Below the pieces are notes generated by a model. It made no database searches. It was not told the DNA's origin and saw nothing but the letters and a program-made list of their open reading frames with translations. Made by a program: the position numbers and the translations under genes. From Lewinellaceae bacterium (GTDB lineage: Bacteria; Bacteroidota; Bacteroidia; Chitinophagales; Saprospiraceae), in assembly GCA_020636325.1 (NCBI GenBank), contig JACJYC010000005.1, positions 186,001 through 250,000 of the forward strand: a stretch of DNA of 64,000 bases. Reading direction: 5' to 3'. Of this stretch, positions 17,173 to 25,668 are shown piece after piece (the stretch's first letter is position 1; each line of letters starts with the position of its first letter).

Positions 17173-18621
17173 TCAGAAGGCTTCAGCCCAGATGCCGAGC
17201 GAGGCCCGGATCTCTTCCTCATCCAGGGAGGCAAATCCCAACCGGATCGCCTGCCATTCCTTCAGGAAATAGCGGTCGACATTCAGGTACAACCCTTTTT
17301 TCAAAAGCACATCGAAAAGGCTTTCATCCGGCATGGGTTTCCTGAATCGGGTCCAGACCGCCATGCCGCCCTCGGGAACCTCAAATTCCAGTTGGTCGCC
17401 CAGGTTTTCATGGAGGATTTGGCAAAACAGATCGCGCCGTTGCCGGTAAGTCTTAACCGCCTTTTTGAGGTGGCGCTGGATTTCCCCGTCCGTGATCATA
17501 TCGGCTATGGCCCGCTCCATGACGGTATCCCCCTGCCTGTCGACGATCCGCCGCAGGTTGCCGATTTCCCGGATCAGCGGCTCCGGTGCGACCAGGTAAC
17601 CCACCCGCACGGACGGCGCCAGCAATTTGCTGAACGACCCCGAATAGACGACCCACCCGCTGTTGTCGACGCTGGCCAACGGCAGGATCGGCGCGCTGCC
17701 GTATTGGAAATCGTAATCGTAGTCGTCCTCCAGAATGACGAACCCGTATTTTTCCGCCAGGGAAAGCAGCTGGATCCGGCGTTGAGCGCTCAGCGTGACG
17801 GTAGTCGGAAAGTGGTGGTGCGGCGTAATATAGGCTGCCTTGATTTTATGCCGGGTGCAAAGGCGTTCTACTTCGTCCACCAGGATGCCGTCCTTGTCCA
17901 CCGGCGCCTCCAGCAGCTCACCGCCGGCATGCCGGATCACCCAGTTGGCCGAACCGTAGTTGGGCTTGCTGACAATGACCTTGTCGCCTTTTTCCAGCAG
18001 CGTATTGAATACCAGGAAAATGGCCATCTGGCTGCCGCGGGTAATGATGATGTGTTCGGGCCGGCAATGCAAGCCCCGGGTCTCCAGGAGGTACCGGCTC
18101 AACACCGCACGGAGGGTGGCCTCTCCGCTGACGTCGTTGTAAGTAAGCAATCGCCGGCCGTAATAACTTTTCACGATCGACCTGCAATGCTTCATCAGGC
18201 TGTTCATCGGCGCGATCCGCGGATCGGGCGAACCGTCGTCAATGGCGTATTTATAGCTCGGCGGCGGTGAATAGGGCCGGAGGTGCCGGCTGGGCGTAAC
18301 CACCAGATTCGGCACATGTGCGCCGTTCGGGCTATCCTTCGACAGTGGTTTCACCTCCCCCACCGGCAAGCTTTCAGCCACGTACGAGCCGCTGGAAGGG
18401 TTGATGTCGATCCATCCTTGCGCCATCAATTCTTCATACGCCAATGCTGCCGTTTTGCGGTTCACTTCCAGTACGTCCGCCATTCGCCTGGCTCCCGGAA
18501 GCTTCTGCCCGGGCTGCAGACGCCCCTGGCTGATCTCCTTGATGATCGCATTCACAATCTGGAGGTATACGGGACATTGTCCGTCCCTGTCGAGTTGAAC
18601 GATGGTTTGCCATGGCAACAT
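17173..18621 (-). CDS. MocR-type regulator (GntR HTH fused to aminotransferase-like domain)
   Basis: 482 residues. The GntR winged helix is residues about 10-80 (PVYLQIVNAIIKEISQG, LPGARRMADVLEVNRKTAAL, YEELMAQGWI). A fold-type I aminotransferase domain follows (about 120-480), with the PLP-Lys in SGSFSKLLAPSVRVGY and the PLP-binding Asp/Tyr in ILEDDYDYDFQYG. MocR proteins sense PLP or amino-compound adducts and control vitamin B6 or amino acid genes. No pdxS/pdxT is adjacent, so the target is open. It is divergent from the DinB-like gene at 18713, which is a possible target. Confidence 0.92.
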   Translation of the reverse strand: MLPWQTIVQLDRDGQCPVYLQIVNAIIKEISQGRLQPGQKLPGARRMADVLEVNRKTAALAYEELMAQGWIDINPSSGSYVAESLPVGEVKPLSKDSPNGAHVPNLVVTPSRHLRPYSPPPSYKYAIDDGSPDPRIAPMNSLMKHCRSIVKSYYGRRLLTYNDVSGEATLRAVLSRYLLETRGLHCRPEHIIITRGSQMAIFLVFNTLLEKGDKVIVSKPNYGSANWVIRHAGGELLEAPVDKDGILVDEVERLCTRHKIKAAYITPHHHFPTTVTLSAQRRIQLLSLAEKYGFVILEDDYDYDFQYGSAPILPLASVDNSGWVVYSGSFSKLLAPSVRVGYLVAPEPLIREIGNLRRIVDRQGDTVMERAIADMITDGEIQRHLKKAVKTYRQRRDLFCQILHENLGDQLEFEVPEGGMAVWTRFRKPMPDESLFDVLLKKGLYLNVDRYFLKEWQAIRLGFASLDEEEIRASLGIWAEAF

Positions 18622-18712
18622 AACCGGCCCAGTAAATAATTAAAAAATGGTGTAGTCAAACCCGCCGGTTAAGGTATTAAATTGCCGGCGAATTTTATAA
18701 CGTTACCCGATT

Positions 18713-19240
18713 ATGTCAACCTTTACATTTCGCAAACCGGCCCCCGGAGAATGTTCGGATTATTTCAAACGGTACACCCTGCTGGTCGAAGGCGATAACC
18801 CGGTCGAAGCCATGGAGGCCGAATTCGCCGGTACCCTTTCCCTTTTGCAGTCCCTCAGCGAAGACCAGTGGATGTACCGGTACGCCGAGGGAAAATGGAG
18901 CATCAAGGAAGTGATCCTGCACATCATCGACACGGAGCGGATCATGACCTACCGGGCCCTGCGCATCGCCCGCAATGACAAGACACCGCTGCCGGGCTTC
19001 GAGCAGGATCTCTTTACTCCGTATTCCGAAGCCGACATCAGGACTGCGGATTCCCTGATCCGGGAGTTTCAGGCCGTCCGGTCGGCCACTGTCGAACTGT
19101 TCCGCAATTTCACAGCGGACATGTGGGTGCGCATCGGAACGGCCAGTGATAATCCGATATCTCCGCTGGCGCTGGCTTTCATCGTAGCCGGCCATGAAAT
19201 GCACCATATGCGGATCCTTCGCGAACGCTATCTGCTCTAG
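18713..19240 (+). CDS. DinB-family protein
   Basis: 175 residues of the DinB/YfiT four-helix-bundle superfamily. The metal-site histidines are visible in KEVILHIIDTERIM and, near the C-terminus, in AFIVAGHEMHHMRILRERY. The central segment is FEQDLFTPYSEADIRTADSL. Members are probable thiol-dependent transferases or hydrolases that use mycothiol, bacillithiol or related cofactors; the Bacteroidota substrate is unknown. Divergent from the MocR gene. Confidence 0.88.
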   Translation: MSTFTFRKPAPGECSDYFKRYTLLVEGDNPVEAMEAEFAGTLSLLQSLSEDQWMYRYAEGKWSIKEVILHIIDTERIMTYRALRIARNDKTPLPGFEQDLFTPYSEADIRTADSLIREFQAVRSATVELFRNFTADMWVRIGTASDNPISPLALAFIVAGHEMHHMRILRERYLL

Positions 19241-19278
19241 TCGGGGTACCCCTTGTGGATACCCCCAAACCCAAAACA

Positions 19279-19719
19279 ATGCAACCAAACCAAACAACAA
19301 CCCTGACCACCGCAACCGCCATCCAGGAATTGGTGGACGAATTCCGGGACCGGACCCTCCCGGCAGAAAAATGGACCCATGAAGCCCACCTGACCACCGC
19401 AGTCTGGTTTCTGGCCAACCATCCCAAAAACGAAGCCATTTGCTACCTGCGCAGCGGCATCATCAGCTACAATGTCAGCGTAGGCGGCCAAAATACACCC
19501 ACGGGCGGGTATCACGAGACGATTACCCTTTTCTGGATCGAGATCATCGACCGCTTTGTAAGAGAACATCCCGACTTGAAATTACCGGAGCTTTGTAACG
19601 CCTTTCTGAGCAGCGACTTCGCCTCGAAGGATTTACCGATGAGATACTATTCCAGAGAATTGCTGTTTTCGACCCGTGCCCGCGCCGTTTGGGTGGAACC
19701 GGATCTGGAGGAGTTGTGA
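19279..19719 (+). CDS. Conserved hypothetical protein, His-containing helical protein
   Basis: 146 residues from the ATG at 19279. A GTG 8 codons upstream is also in frame, but it sits inside an imperfect hairpin (GGGGTACCC... ATACCCC, 19243-19266), so the ATG is chosen. Notable conserved-looking parts are AEKWTHEAHLTTAVWFL, GGYHETITLFWIEIIDRFV and MRYYSRELLFSTRARAVWV. The WTHEAHL and GYHETIT histidines could bind a metal or a thiol; that is inference. No function assigned. It follows the DinB gene by 38 bp and is probably co-transcribed. The stop codon merges into a GTGAGAGG repeat. Confidence 0.75.
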   Translation: MQPNQTTTLTTATAIQELVDEFRDRTLPAEKWTHEAHLTTAVWFLANHPKNEAICYLRSGIISYNVSVGGQNTPTGGYHETITLFWIEIIDRFVREHPDLKLPELCNAFLSSDFASKDLPMRYYSRELLFSTRARAVWVEPDLEEL

Positions 19720-19785
19720 GAGGGGTGAGAGGGGTGAGAGAGGTGAGAGGGGTGAGAGTTGTGAGAGAGGTGAGAGAGGTGAGAG
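19715..19785 (+). repeat. 8-bp tandem repeat (GTGAGAGG)n at gene 3' end
   Basis: About nine copies beginning at the TGA stop codon of the preceding gene. The same unit, in the same sense, tails the CMD gene at 42101-42197. The rest of the gap to 20015 holds only the 26-bp repeat pair listed next and no gene. Confidence 0.9.
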
Positions 19786-19954
19786 CCGGACTTCGTTGAG
19801 ACATGCCTCCTCCTGAAAAAGGAAATTTGATGAATGACCGCAGATTGATCATTGTTGATTTCTGAAGGAAAAAACCCAACCGAAGTCCGATTTTACAACG
19901 AAAACCCCCATCCTCAATCCACTATCATGTAATCATCATTCATCAACCAAACCA

Positions 19955-20006
19955 TAAGGTCCAGCGGACCGCAACATCCGTAAGGTCCATAGGACCGCAA
20001 TATCTG
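19955..20006. repeat. Two 26-bp direct repeats with GGTCC/GGACC hairpins
   Basis: Two adjacent units, TAAGGTCC..GGACCGCAA..TC.G, each with a 5-bp palindrome around 3 bases. They end 8 bp before the ATG of the PNPOx-like gene and so lie in its leader. Confidence 0.85.
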
Positions 20007-20014
20007 TAACCCGT

Positions 20015-20662
20015 ATGAACACTTTTCCAAAAACAGACCGCAACAAGGTCAAGCGCCTGCCGAAACGCGGCCACTACGACGCCGAAACCATCTACGCGAT
20101 CCTCGACGCCGGCTTCATTTGCCACGTCGGCTTCTCCGTCGGCGGGCAGCCCTACGTCATACCGACCGGCTACGGCCGCGACGGAGACCGCATCTATATC
20201 CACGGATCGGCCGCCAGCCGGATGCTCAAAAACCTCGACCAGGGAATACCGGTCTGCATCACGGTCACCCACCTCGACGGACTGGTGCTGGCCCGTTCGG
20301 CTTTTCACCACTCCATGAACTACCGGTCAGCGGTTGTATTCGGGACGGCCACTGCGGTGGAAGGCGAAGAAGAAAAGCTCCATGCCCTCAAGGTCATCTC
20401 CGAGTACATCCTGAAGGGCCGCTGGGATGAAGTCAGGGCCCCCAACGCCAAAGAACTGAAAGGTACCATGGTATTGGCCATCGAAATCGAGGAAGCCTCG
20501 GCAAAGATCCGCACCGGCCCTCCGGGTGACGACGAACCGGATTACGAACTGCCCGTCTGGGCGGGGGTGCTGCCGATCCGGCAAGTGTATGGGGCGCCGG
20601 TGAATGATCCGTTGTTGCGGCCGGGAATCGAAGTAGCTGAAAGTGCGAAGCGGGCAAAATAA
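20015..20662 (+). CDS. Pyridoxamine 5'-phosphate oxidase-family (NimA-like) flavoprotein
   Basis: 215 residues. The split-barrel FMN-binding fold is indicated by KRLPKRGHYDAETIYAILD, GFICHVGFSVGGQPYVIPT and YGRDGDRIYIHGSAASRM. The usual LVLARSAFHHSMNYRSAVVFG segment follows, and a C-terminal AKIRTGPPGDDEPDYELPVWAGVLP matches this subfamily. NimA-like members bind FMN or heme and can reduce nitroimidazoles; here a general flavin oxidoreductase role is safer. Monocistronic. Confidence 0.88.
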   Translation: MNTFPKTDRNKVKRLPKRGHYDAETIYAILDAGFICHVGFSVGGQPYVIPTGYGRDGDRIYIHGSAASRMLKNLDQGIPVCITVTHLDGLVLARSAFHHSMNYRSAVVFGTATAVEGEEEKLHALKVISEYILKGRWDEVRAPNAKELKGTMVLAIEIEEASAKIRTGPPGDDEPDYELPVWAGVLPIRQVYGAPVNDPLLRPGIEVAESAKRAK

Positions 20663-20769
20663 TGTTTGAATTTAATACCTTATGGACAGGTAAAAAATTA
20701 AAAGAAAAACATTTTCCCTTATTTTTATTAACAAAAGTTAAAATTTTAAAAATATTTGCATTTATCAGA

Positions 20770-20778
20770 GGGGGGGGG
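20770..20778 (+). promoter_or_regulatory. Nine-G homopolymer tract in the leader of a lipoprotein gene
   Basis: An uninterrupted run of nine G lies 52 bp before the ATG at 20830, in a very AT-rich leader. Its position would allow slipped-strand length changes to alter promoter spacing or RNA structure. No clear TAnnTTTG box is visible next to it. Confidence 0.4.
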
Positions 20779-20829
20779 ATATTTGCCCGACGCTAATGCA
20801 CCCTCAGTAACCAATTAAATCTCTGATAT

Positions 20830-21513
20830 ATGAAATCGTTAAAACTGTTTTTACCCTGTGTTGCACTGCTTTTTTTGTCTGCCTGCCAGAAATCCGTACC
20901 TGCGCCTGAAAGCCTTACCTCCGAACCGGTACTTCAAAAAATTTCCGGACCTTCCACACAAGAATTGAATGGACTTCAAAACCCGGAAGCGGCCGGTCAG
21001 GTTGACCCTGACATTGAAGAATTCATCAGTTTTATGGAGAACGCCATTGCGTTTACCGAAAAATTCAATAATTTGGATACGCTTACGGGTTTTGATATCC
21101 GGAAAATGGCTTTGGATGAGGAGCATTATGACGTCAATTATATTGAGGCTCACTTATCGGCGACGAGTTTTAATTCGGCTGCGGAGTTGGTTGATGAATT
21201 TAAAGACTTGATTACTCAAGCAATAGACGTAAATGAAAGTTTAAGCGATATTCCCGAATCCGAAAGGTTGAATTGGATTCTAAATTATTTGGTTGGCTCG
21301 AATTACGTTGCAAATTGCAACCAGGATTATACAAATTGCATGCTGCTATCTGCAGCCCAATTCGGATTAACTCAAACAGGCTGTTTAATATTAGGTGCAA
21401 CCACTGTAATTGGCGGAGTAATCTGTTATGCAGCCGCAGTTACTGAACTTGTTCAAGATCAAGGAGCCTGCAATAAAGATTTAAGTGATTGCATTAAAAA
21501 CCAAAATCAATAA
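20830..21513 (+). CDS. Lipoprotein of unknown function
   Basis: 227 residues with lipobox FLSAC (Cys19). The mature region is acidic and helical (EEFISFMENAIAFTEKFNNL, AELVDEFKDLITQAIDVNE). The C-terminus has CNQDYTNCMLLSAAQFGLTQ, a hydrophobic stretch TGCLILGATTVIGGVICYAA, and CNKDLSDCIKNQ. The paired C-x(6)-C motifs look like a disulfide hairpin around a buried helix. Base composition drops in GC after about 21110 relative to neighbours. Family unknown. It is followed 5 bp later by a small membrane protein and is probably an operon. Confidence 0.75.
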   Translation: MKSLKLFLPCVALLFLSACQKSVPAPESLTSEPVLQKISGPSTQELNGLQNPEAAGQVDPDIEEFISFMENAIAFTEKFNNLDTLTGFDIRKMALDEEHYDVNYIEAHLSATSFNSAAELVDEFKDLITQAIDVNESLSDIPESERLNWILNYLVGSNYVANCNQDYTNCMLLSAAQFGLTQTGCLILGATTVIGGVICYAAAVTELVQDQGACNKDLSDCIKNQNQ

Positions 21514-21518
21514 TTATC

Positions 21519-21824
21519 ATGAAAAGCAATACGTTAAATATATTAAAAACGGGATTATTAGTACTTTGGAGTGCTGTTATCCTTTTGATAATCCTCAACT
21601 TCATTTTTCCTGAAGTAGATCGTTTTAAACGGGATTACGGTCTTTATTTTTTGGCGCCGCTTGCGCTTGTATCATTAATTTCCATGCCGTTTCTTTTAAA
21701 AAAAGATCCGGAATACAAGGCCGCTTTTAATAAAAATAAAAAAATCAATTTCATTTTATTCGGCGGAGCCATCCTCTTTGGCATCATTTTCACATTGGTC
21801 AAGGTCCTATCCGTCAACGGATAA
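21519..21824 (+). CDS. Small membrane protein
   Basis: 101 residues with three predicted transmembrane helices (ILKTGLLVLWSAVILLIILNF, LYFLAPLALVSLISMPFLL and INFILFGGAILFGIIFTLVKV). The loops carry a Lys-rich cytosolic segment (KKDPEYKAAFNKNKK). No family is recognised. Its start codon follows the lipoprotein stop by 5 bp, so the two are almost surely co-transcribed and may act together in the envelope. Confidence 0.7.
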   Translation: MKSNTLNILKTGLLVLWSAVILLIILNFIFPEVDRFKRDYGLYFLAPLALVSLISMPFLLKKDPEYKAAFNKNKKINFILFGGAILFGIIFTLVKVLSVNG

Positions 21825-21843
21825 TCGTGAGGCCGGACTTCCT

Positions 21844-21884
21844 GTCCGCAACCGCACCGGTCATTTCCCCGTGCGGTTGCGGAC
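21844..21884. terminator. Bidirectional hairpin between convergent genes
   Basis: A 14-bp perfect stem (GTCCGCAACCGCAC / GTGCGGTTGCGGAC) with a 13-nt loop lies between the + strand membrane protein and the minus strand MarR gene. There is no strong T-run on either side, but the placement suggests a shared terminator. Confidence 0.7.
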
Positions 21885-21939
21885 ATATAAGCAATCCTTT
21901 CCGCTGAGCATTATTTCCTTTTGATAACTCAAACCGGAT

Positions 21940-22398
21940 TCATACGATATTCTGCCTGATCCGTTCCAGAATACGCTCCAGATCAGCAAGCTCCTGATCG
22001 CTGAGGCCCTCAACGATTTTGGACCGCAGGGCGTCCATTTGAGCCGTATGCCTGTTGAAAAAAATCTGCCCCGATTCCGTCAGGGAGATCAAAAACTTGC
22101 GGCGGTCCATATCGTCAGCCGTTCGCCGGACCATATCCTTCTTTTGCAGCAAATCCAACATGCGGGTAATTGAAGCCGTATCCTTTTGCGCTTTCAGGGA
22201 AAGATCCACCTGGGAGATACGGCCGTTTTCAGCCACCACTTTCAACAAGGTCCACTGCTCCACCGTAATGTTCAGGCCGAGTTGATCCATTTGCCTTTGC
22301 GTGAAAAGTTTGGATTGCCTGACAGTCTGGTCCAGTAAAAAACTGATCGTTTCTCCGACCTTTGCCCGCTCATTCATTGATAAATCAACAATTGACAT
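21940..22398 (-). CDS. MarR-family transcriptional regulator
   Basis: 152 residues from the ATG at 22398; a GTG three codons upstream is an alternative. The winged helix is residues about 45-120: ITVEQWTLLKVVAENGRIS, recognition region KAQKDTASITRMLDLLQKK, and wing MVRRTADDMDRRKFLISLT. Helical ends form the dimer interface. MarR proteins usually repress nearby genes and respond to small aromatic or oxidising ligands. The upstream 677 bp holds no protein gene, so it may be autoregulated only, or may act on the antisense-strand RNA unit at 22774-22927. Confidence 0.88.
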   Translation of the reverse strand: MSIVDLSMNERAKVGETISFLLDQTVRQSKLFTQRQMDQLGLNITVEQWTLLKVVAENGRISQVDLSLKAQKDTASITRMLDLLQKKDMVRRTADDMDRRKFLISLTESGQIFFNRHTAQMDALRSKIVEGLSDQELADLERILERIRQNIV

Positions 22399-22407
22399 AA
22401 TAATCAC

Positions 22408-22773
22408 AACGTTATACTGACAACCTTGCCGATGTGAAGCGTTTTGCTTCCTTTTGCTTCGGAAAAAGGCGCCCGGCTATCCCAAAAAAGGTAGCCAGGC
22501 GACCGAAAACCGATTTAAGTACAAGATTGGAAGCCCCCGGTCCAAATGGCCAAAGGGCTGGAACCTTCAATGAAAACAATTAGGGATGTGGTGTTCCAAA
22601 TGAAAAAAAGACACCAAAGGCCGGAAACAACTGGCTCAATCAGGGAAATACAGTGACCTTAAGCCGCATAGATGTTGCCTTGCCTTGAGGGGGGAAAGAA
22701 AAGATGATTGGTGACCATGGAAAGAATTCGGGGACAAAAATATAAAAAAAACAGATACAAAATAATTTTATTT
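22408..22773. other. Intergenic region with hairpins, no gene seen
   Basis: Contains an imperfect stem-loop, GCCCGGCTA / TAGCCAGGC around 22472-22499, and AT-rich sequence after 22700. On the minus strand the hairpin would lie in the MarR leader. No ORF with coding character and no recognisable riboswitch. Confidence 0.5.
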
Positions 22774-22927
22774 CAAAAAAAAAGCCTGGCAACTGTGCCA
22801 GGCTTCTTCATTACATCATTATCTGCGTTAGTCCCCCTTTGTTTATCTTTGATTCCGGAAAGTATCCGGAAACTTTGTCTGATTGTTTTGATGTTGCAAA
22901 GATAGATGAACCTTTTCGACTTGTAAA
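22774..22927 (-). ncRNA. Candidate small RNA with promoter and terminator (minus strand)
   Basis: On the minus strand a TTTA (22924-22927), 19-bp spacer and perfect -7 box TATCTTTG (22897-22904) predict a start near 22890. About 110 nt later an intrinsic terminator has stem AAGCCTGGCA / TGCCAGGCTT (22782-22805) and, on this strand, nine T residues. The body contains a CCGGATACTTTCCGG hairpin and no credible ORF. The unit is therefore a small RNA of about 110-120 nt or a very short leader. It is not 6S, SRP or tmRNA by any motif I can see. Confidence 0.5.
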
Positions 22928-23075
22928 CCCCATCTTAATGGGGTATATAGAATTTTTTATGAATTGTTGGGCCCTTTTTGCACCATCTTGTTCGTTAATG
23001 TATTGTACGGCAAAACTTTATTTAAGTTTCACCGGGATCAAAATATTTTTTGGAGCGCCTAAATTTATTACTCGA

Positions 23076-24275
23076 ATGTACCGCCAACTGACCTGGATTC
23101 TCCTTTTATCCTCTATATGCTCCGCAGGTGCAAGCGGACAGCAATCCTTTGACGGGCAATGGACGGGCATCGTTTTTCAAAAGGACCAGCCGGATACCTT
23201 TCGCTATGAAGCCGTCATCCAGGTTAAGGACAATGCCGTAACCGGCAACGCCTGCTCCACCCTCGACAACCGCGGCATCCGCGCCTGTTTCGAACTCACA
23301 GGCCTCATCAAGGAAAATCAACTCCTCCTGCAGGAATGGCGCCAGACCGAACCGGAAGTTCCCAAGTGGTGCCTCAAACAGATTACGCTCAAGCCGGCCA
23401 CCGACGGCGCACTCTCCGGATCCTGGACCGCCAAAGGCTGCCAACCCGGTCTTATGGTGTTGCGCAAAGCCGGCGCCAGATCAGGCGTAGAGGAAATCCC
23501 CTTCACCATCGACGGAAGATGGGTCGGCCAGCTTTCCCAAAGCGACCGGAACTACGGCTTTTTTTATGAACTGGAACTCCGACCCGACGGAACAGGCGCC
23601 TCAAGGATCGACTCGGAAGCCAGCGGCGGAACCGCCACCCTCAACCTGTCCTGGCAAGCCGATGAATCCGGCAATAAAATCCGCATCACCGAATCCGGCA
23701 TTGCCACCAAAACCGACCCGAAATGGCGCTGGTGCATCAAGGATATGGAACTCGACCTCCGGCGCGAAGGCGGTCGCTTTATCCTGTCGGGCGGCTGGGA
23801 AGGCTTTATCGAGGGATATACCCTCGAATCCGGCCCCTGCGCACCAGGGAATATCTACCTGGAAAAACCCGTCATGACCCGCGAGATCAACGAAAGTGCG
23901 GCCACCTTCACCCTGCCCTATCAACAAACGGAAAAAAGAGAGGTCAAGATCGACCGGATCCTGAAAGTCAGCAAACCCGATATCCGGCTCAAAGTCTGGG
24001 ACAATGGCACCGTCGACGGCGATGTGGTCACGCTTTACCTCAACGGCGAGCGCATCCTGAAAAACTTCAAGGTGACCAAGCGCAAATGGAGCATCCCCGT
24101 AAAACTCACACAAAAGAACAATTTCCTCATCCTCCATGCCGAAGACCTCGGCGATATCACCCCCAACACCGTTGCCGTTTCCATCGACGACGGCGTAAAG
24201 GAAGAGATCATCATCCTGAGTTCCAACCTCCAGGAAAGCGGCGCCATCCTCATCCAACCGTTTGTAGTCGATTGA
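23076..24275 (+). CDS. Secreted protein of unknown function with duplicated lipocalin-like beta domain
   Basis: About 399 residues from the ATG at 23076 (MYRQLTWILLLSSICSAGAS signal peptide); the open frame to 22839 runs through non-coding leader. Two related beta-rich domains are visible. The first is QSFDGQWTGIVFQKDQPDTF with CLKQITLKPATDGALSGSW. The second is FTIDGRWVGQLSQSDRNYGF with CIKDMELDLRREGGRFILSG. Each ends in a C-x-PG segment (GCQPGLMVL, GPCAPGNIYL). The C-terminal about 110 residues (VKIDRILKVSKPDIRLKVWD onward) resemble a beta-sandwich. No sorting domain is obvious. Family not recognised. Confidence 0.72.
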   Translation: MYRQLTWILLLSSICSAGASGQQSFDGQWTGIVFQKDQPDTFRYEAVIQVKDNAVTGNACSTLDNRGIRACFELTGLIKENQLLLQEWRQTEPEVPKWCLKQITLKPATDGALSGSWTAKGCQPGLMVLRKAGARSGVEEIPFTIDGRWVGQLSQSDRNYGFFYELELRPDGTGASRIDSEASGGTATLNLSWQADESGNKIRITESGIATKTDPKWRWCIKDMELDLRREGGRFILSGGWEGFIEGYTLESGPCAPGNIYLEKPVMTREINESAATFTLPYQQTEKREVKIDRILKVSKPDIRLKVWDNGTVDGDVVTLYLNGERILKNFKVTKRKWSIPVKLTQKNNFLILHAEDLGDITPNTVAVSIDDGVKEEIIILSSNLQESGAILIQPFVVD

Positions 24276-24284
24276 AATTTGACC

Positions 24285-24556
24285 AACCGACCGGTTGATT
24301 GCCCCAATCGGATCAATCATTTATTGAGGAACTGAGGAATCGAGGAATTGAGGAACTGAAGGCAAAACCAATCGACGGACGCCCCAATCGGATCAATCGA
24401 ACAATCAATTTTTGAGGAATTGAGGAATCGAGGAATCGAGGAACTGAAGGCAAAACCAACCGGCGGACGCCCAAAATCGGATCAATCGAACAATCGAACA
24501 ATCATTTATTGAGGAACTGAGGAATCGAGGAACCGAAGGCATACTAATCGATTCAT
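24285..24556 (+). repeat. Gene-tail repeat of GAGGAATC/GAGGAACTGA units with CGACGGACGCCCCAATCGG cores
   Basis: Two to three units of the same family as 10485-11031, read as the reverse complement: CCCCAATCGGATCAATC, CATTTATTGAGGAACTGAGG, 8-bp GAGGAATC steps, AAGGCAAAACCAATCGACGG. It begins about 10 bp after the stop codon of the secreted protein, in the same orientation to its gene as the copies at 10485-11031 and 44690-44860. Confidence 0.9.
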
Positions 24557-25663
24557 TTAATCCAAGATCCGCCGCGCAAGTTCCTCACCAATGACCCGGT
24601 GCCCTTCCGCATTCCAATGGCTGTCCTTGGGAAAGAACAATTGCGTTCCGCTTTGCTGAAAGGCCTTCCGGAAAGCTGCGGTCGGATCCATGAATTCCAC
24701 CGAATCCCGCCGGCAGAAATCGCTCAGTTTTACAGCCGGTTTGAAACAATCGTATTCCGGGTCGTCGATCCCGTAGGTCGTTTTGAATGCCTGCCACCTT
24801 TGCGGGTCGACCATTTCCTGTTCGGGTACGAAACAAACCAGCAATTTGCCCCCGTCCTCTTCCACCTCCTTATCCAATTGGCTGATCAAGGCCTCAGTAA
24901 CCGTCCAGGCAGTGTCCATTGCCGGGGCGTATTTCTTCGCGTATACCCGGTAATCCTCCGGCAGTTTTTCGCCTTCGCGGGCCAGCATGGCCTTGTCCTT
25001 TACGATCTTCAACCGTTTGGCGATCTGGGAATGTTCCAGCAACCAGGATTTGACGCCGGGGTGCGGCTCGGGAACCGGCACATTTTCCAGTTTCAGTCCG
25101 TTGCCCGTCAGGCGGAACACCGGCTTGGCGCCCCGCCAGTATTTATCCTGGCTGTTGAACCAGACATCGTTGATGCAAAACAGGAGAACCACCAGGTCGG
25201 GATCGTACCGCCGCCCTTCCGAACGGTAAAAAAGCAGCTCCTGATCCGTGGAATAACCGCCTGTCCCGCCATTGACGACCTGCGGCGCCCTGTCGGCCAT
25301 TTTTTGCTGCAATTGCCGCTCCAGCACCCGGGTAAAGACCGAGTCAAACCCGACGGTATATCCCTCCGCATAAGAGTCGCCCAGAACCAGGACGCGATAT
25401 TGCGAGCTATCCTTCTCATACGGATATTCGGGGCTCCGAAGGCCTTTCGAATTGAATGTTTCCAGGGTTTCGTATTCCGGTGTTTGATGCCGGCCGGAAT
25501 ATCCGGGAACCTTGCTCCAGCCCAGCAGGGAATCGTATTCGCAGAACAGTTTATGGTGGTTGGCTTGTTCCAAGGGCGCCACCCAACGCAGGAACAGCTC
25601 GCCGAGGAACAGGAAAAAGGCAAAAGAAAAAGCCGAGAAGGCCGCTTTTTTAAGAAAATTCAT
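24557..25663 (-). CDS. SGNH/GDSL hydrolase-like membrane-anchored protein
   Basis: 368 residues. An N-terminal hydrophobic segment (AAFSAFSFAFFLFLGELFL) anchors it to the membrane or acts as a signal. Block I is VLVLGDSYAEGYTVG with Ser97 as likely nucleophile. The Gly/Asn blocks are VNGGTGGYSTDQELLFY and LLFCINDVWFNSQDKYW. The C-terminal DSHWNAEGH (Asp347, His349) matches the DxH-W motif of AlgJ/AlgX-type SGNH proteins. Likely an O-acyl esterase or transferase acting on a surface glycan. It starts 5 bp after the GNAT gene stop, so they form an operon. Confidence 0.85.
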   Translation of the reverse strand: MNFLKKAAFSAFSFAFFLFLGELFLRWVAPLEQANHHKLFCEYDSLLGWSKVPGYSGRHQTPEYETLETFNSKGLRSPEYPYEKDSSQYRVLVLGDSYAEGYTVGFDSVFTRVLERQLQQKMADRAPQVVNGGTGGYSTDQELLFYRSEGRRYDPDLVVLLFCINDVWFNSQDKYWRGAKPVFRLTGNGLKLENVPVPEPHPGVKSWLLEHSQIAKRLKIVKDKAMLAREGEKLPEDYRVYAKKYAPAMDTAWTVTEALISQLDKEVEEDGGKLLVCFVPEQEMVDPQRWQAFKTTYGIDDPEYDCFKPAVKLSDFCRRDSVEFMDPTAAFRKAFQQSGTQLFFPKDSHWNAEGHRVIGEELARRILD

Positions 25664-25668
25664 GGTTT

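Noticed and set aside
17128..18270. 380-residue plus-strand ORF
   Set aside because: Antisense to the MocR gene, which has clear GntR and aminotransferase motifs.
22472..22499. Riboswitch in the marR leader
   Set aside because: Only one imperfect hairpin; no conserved riboswitch core could be matched.
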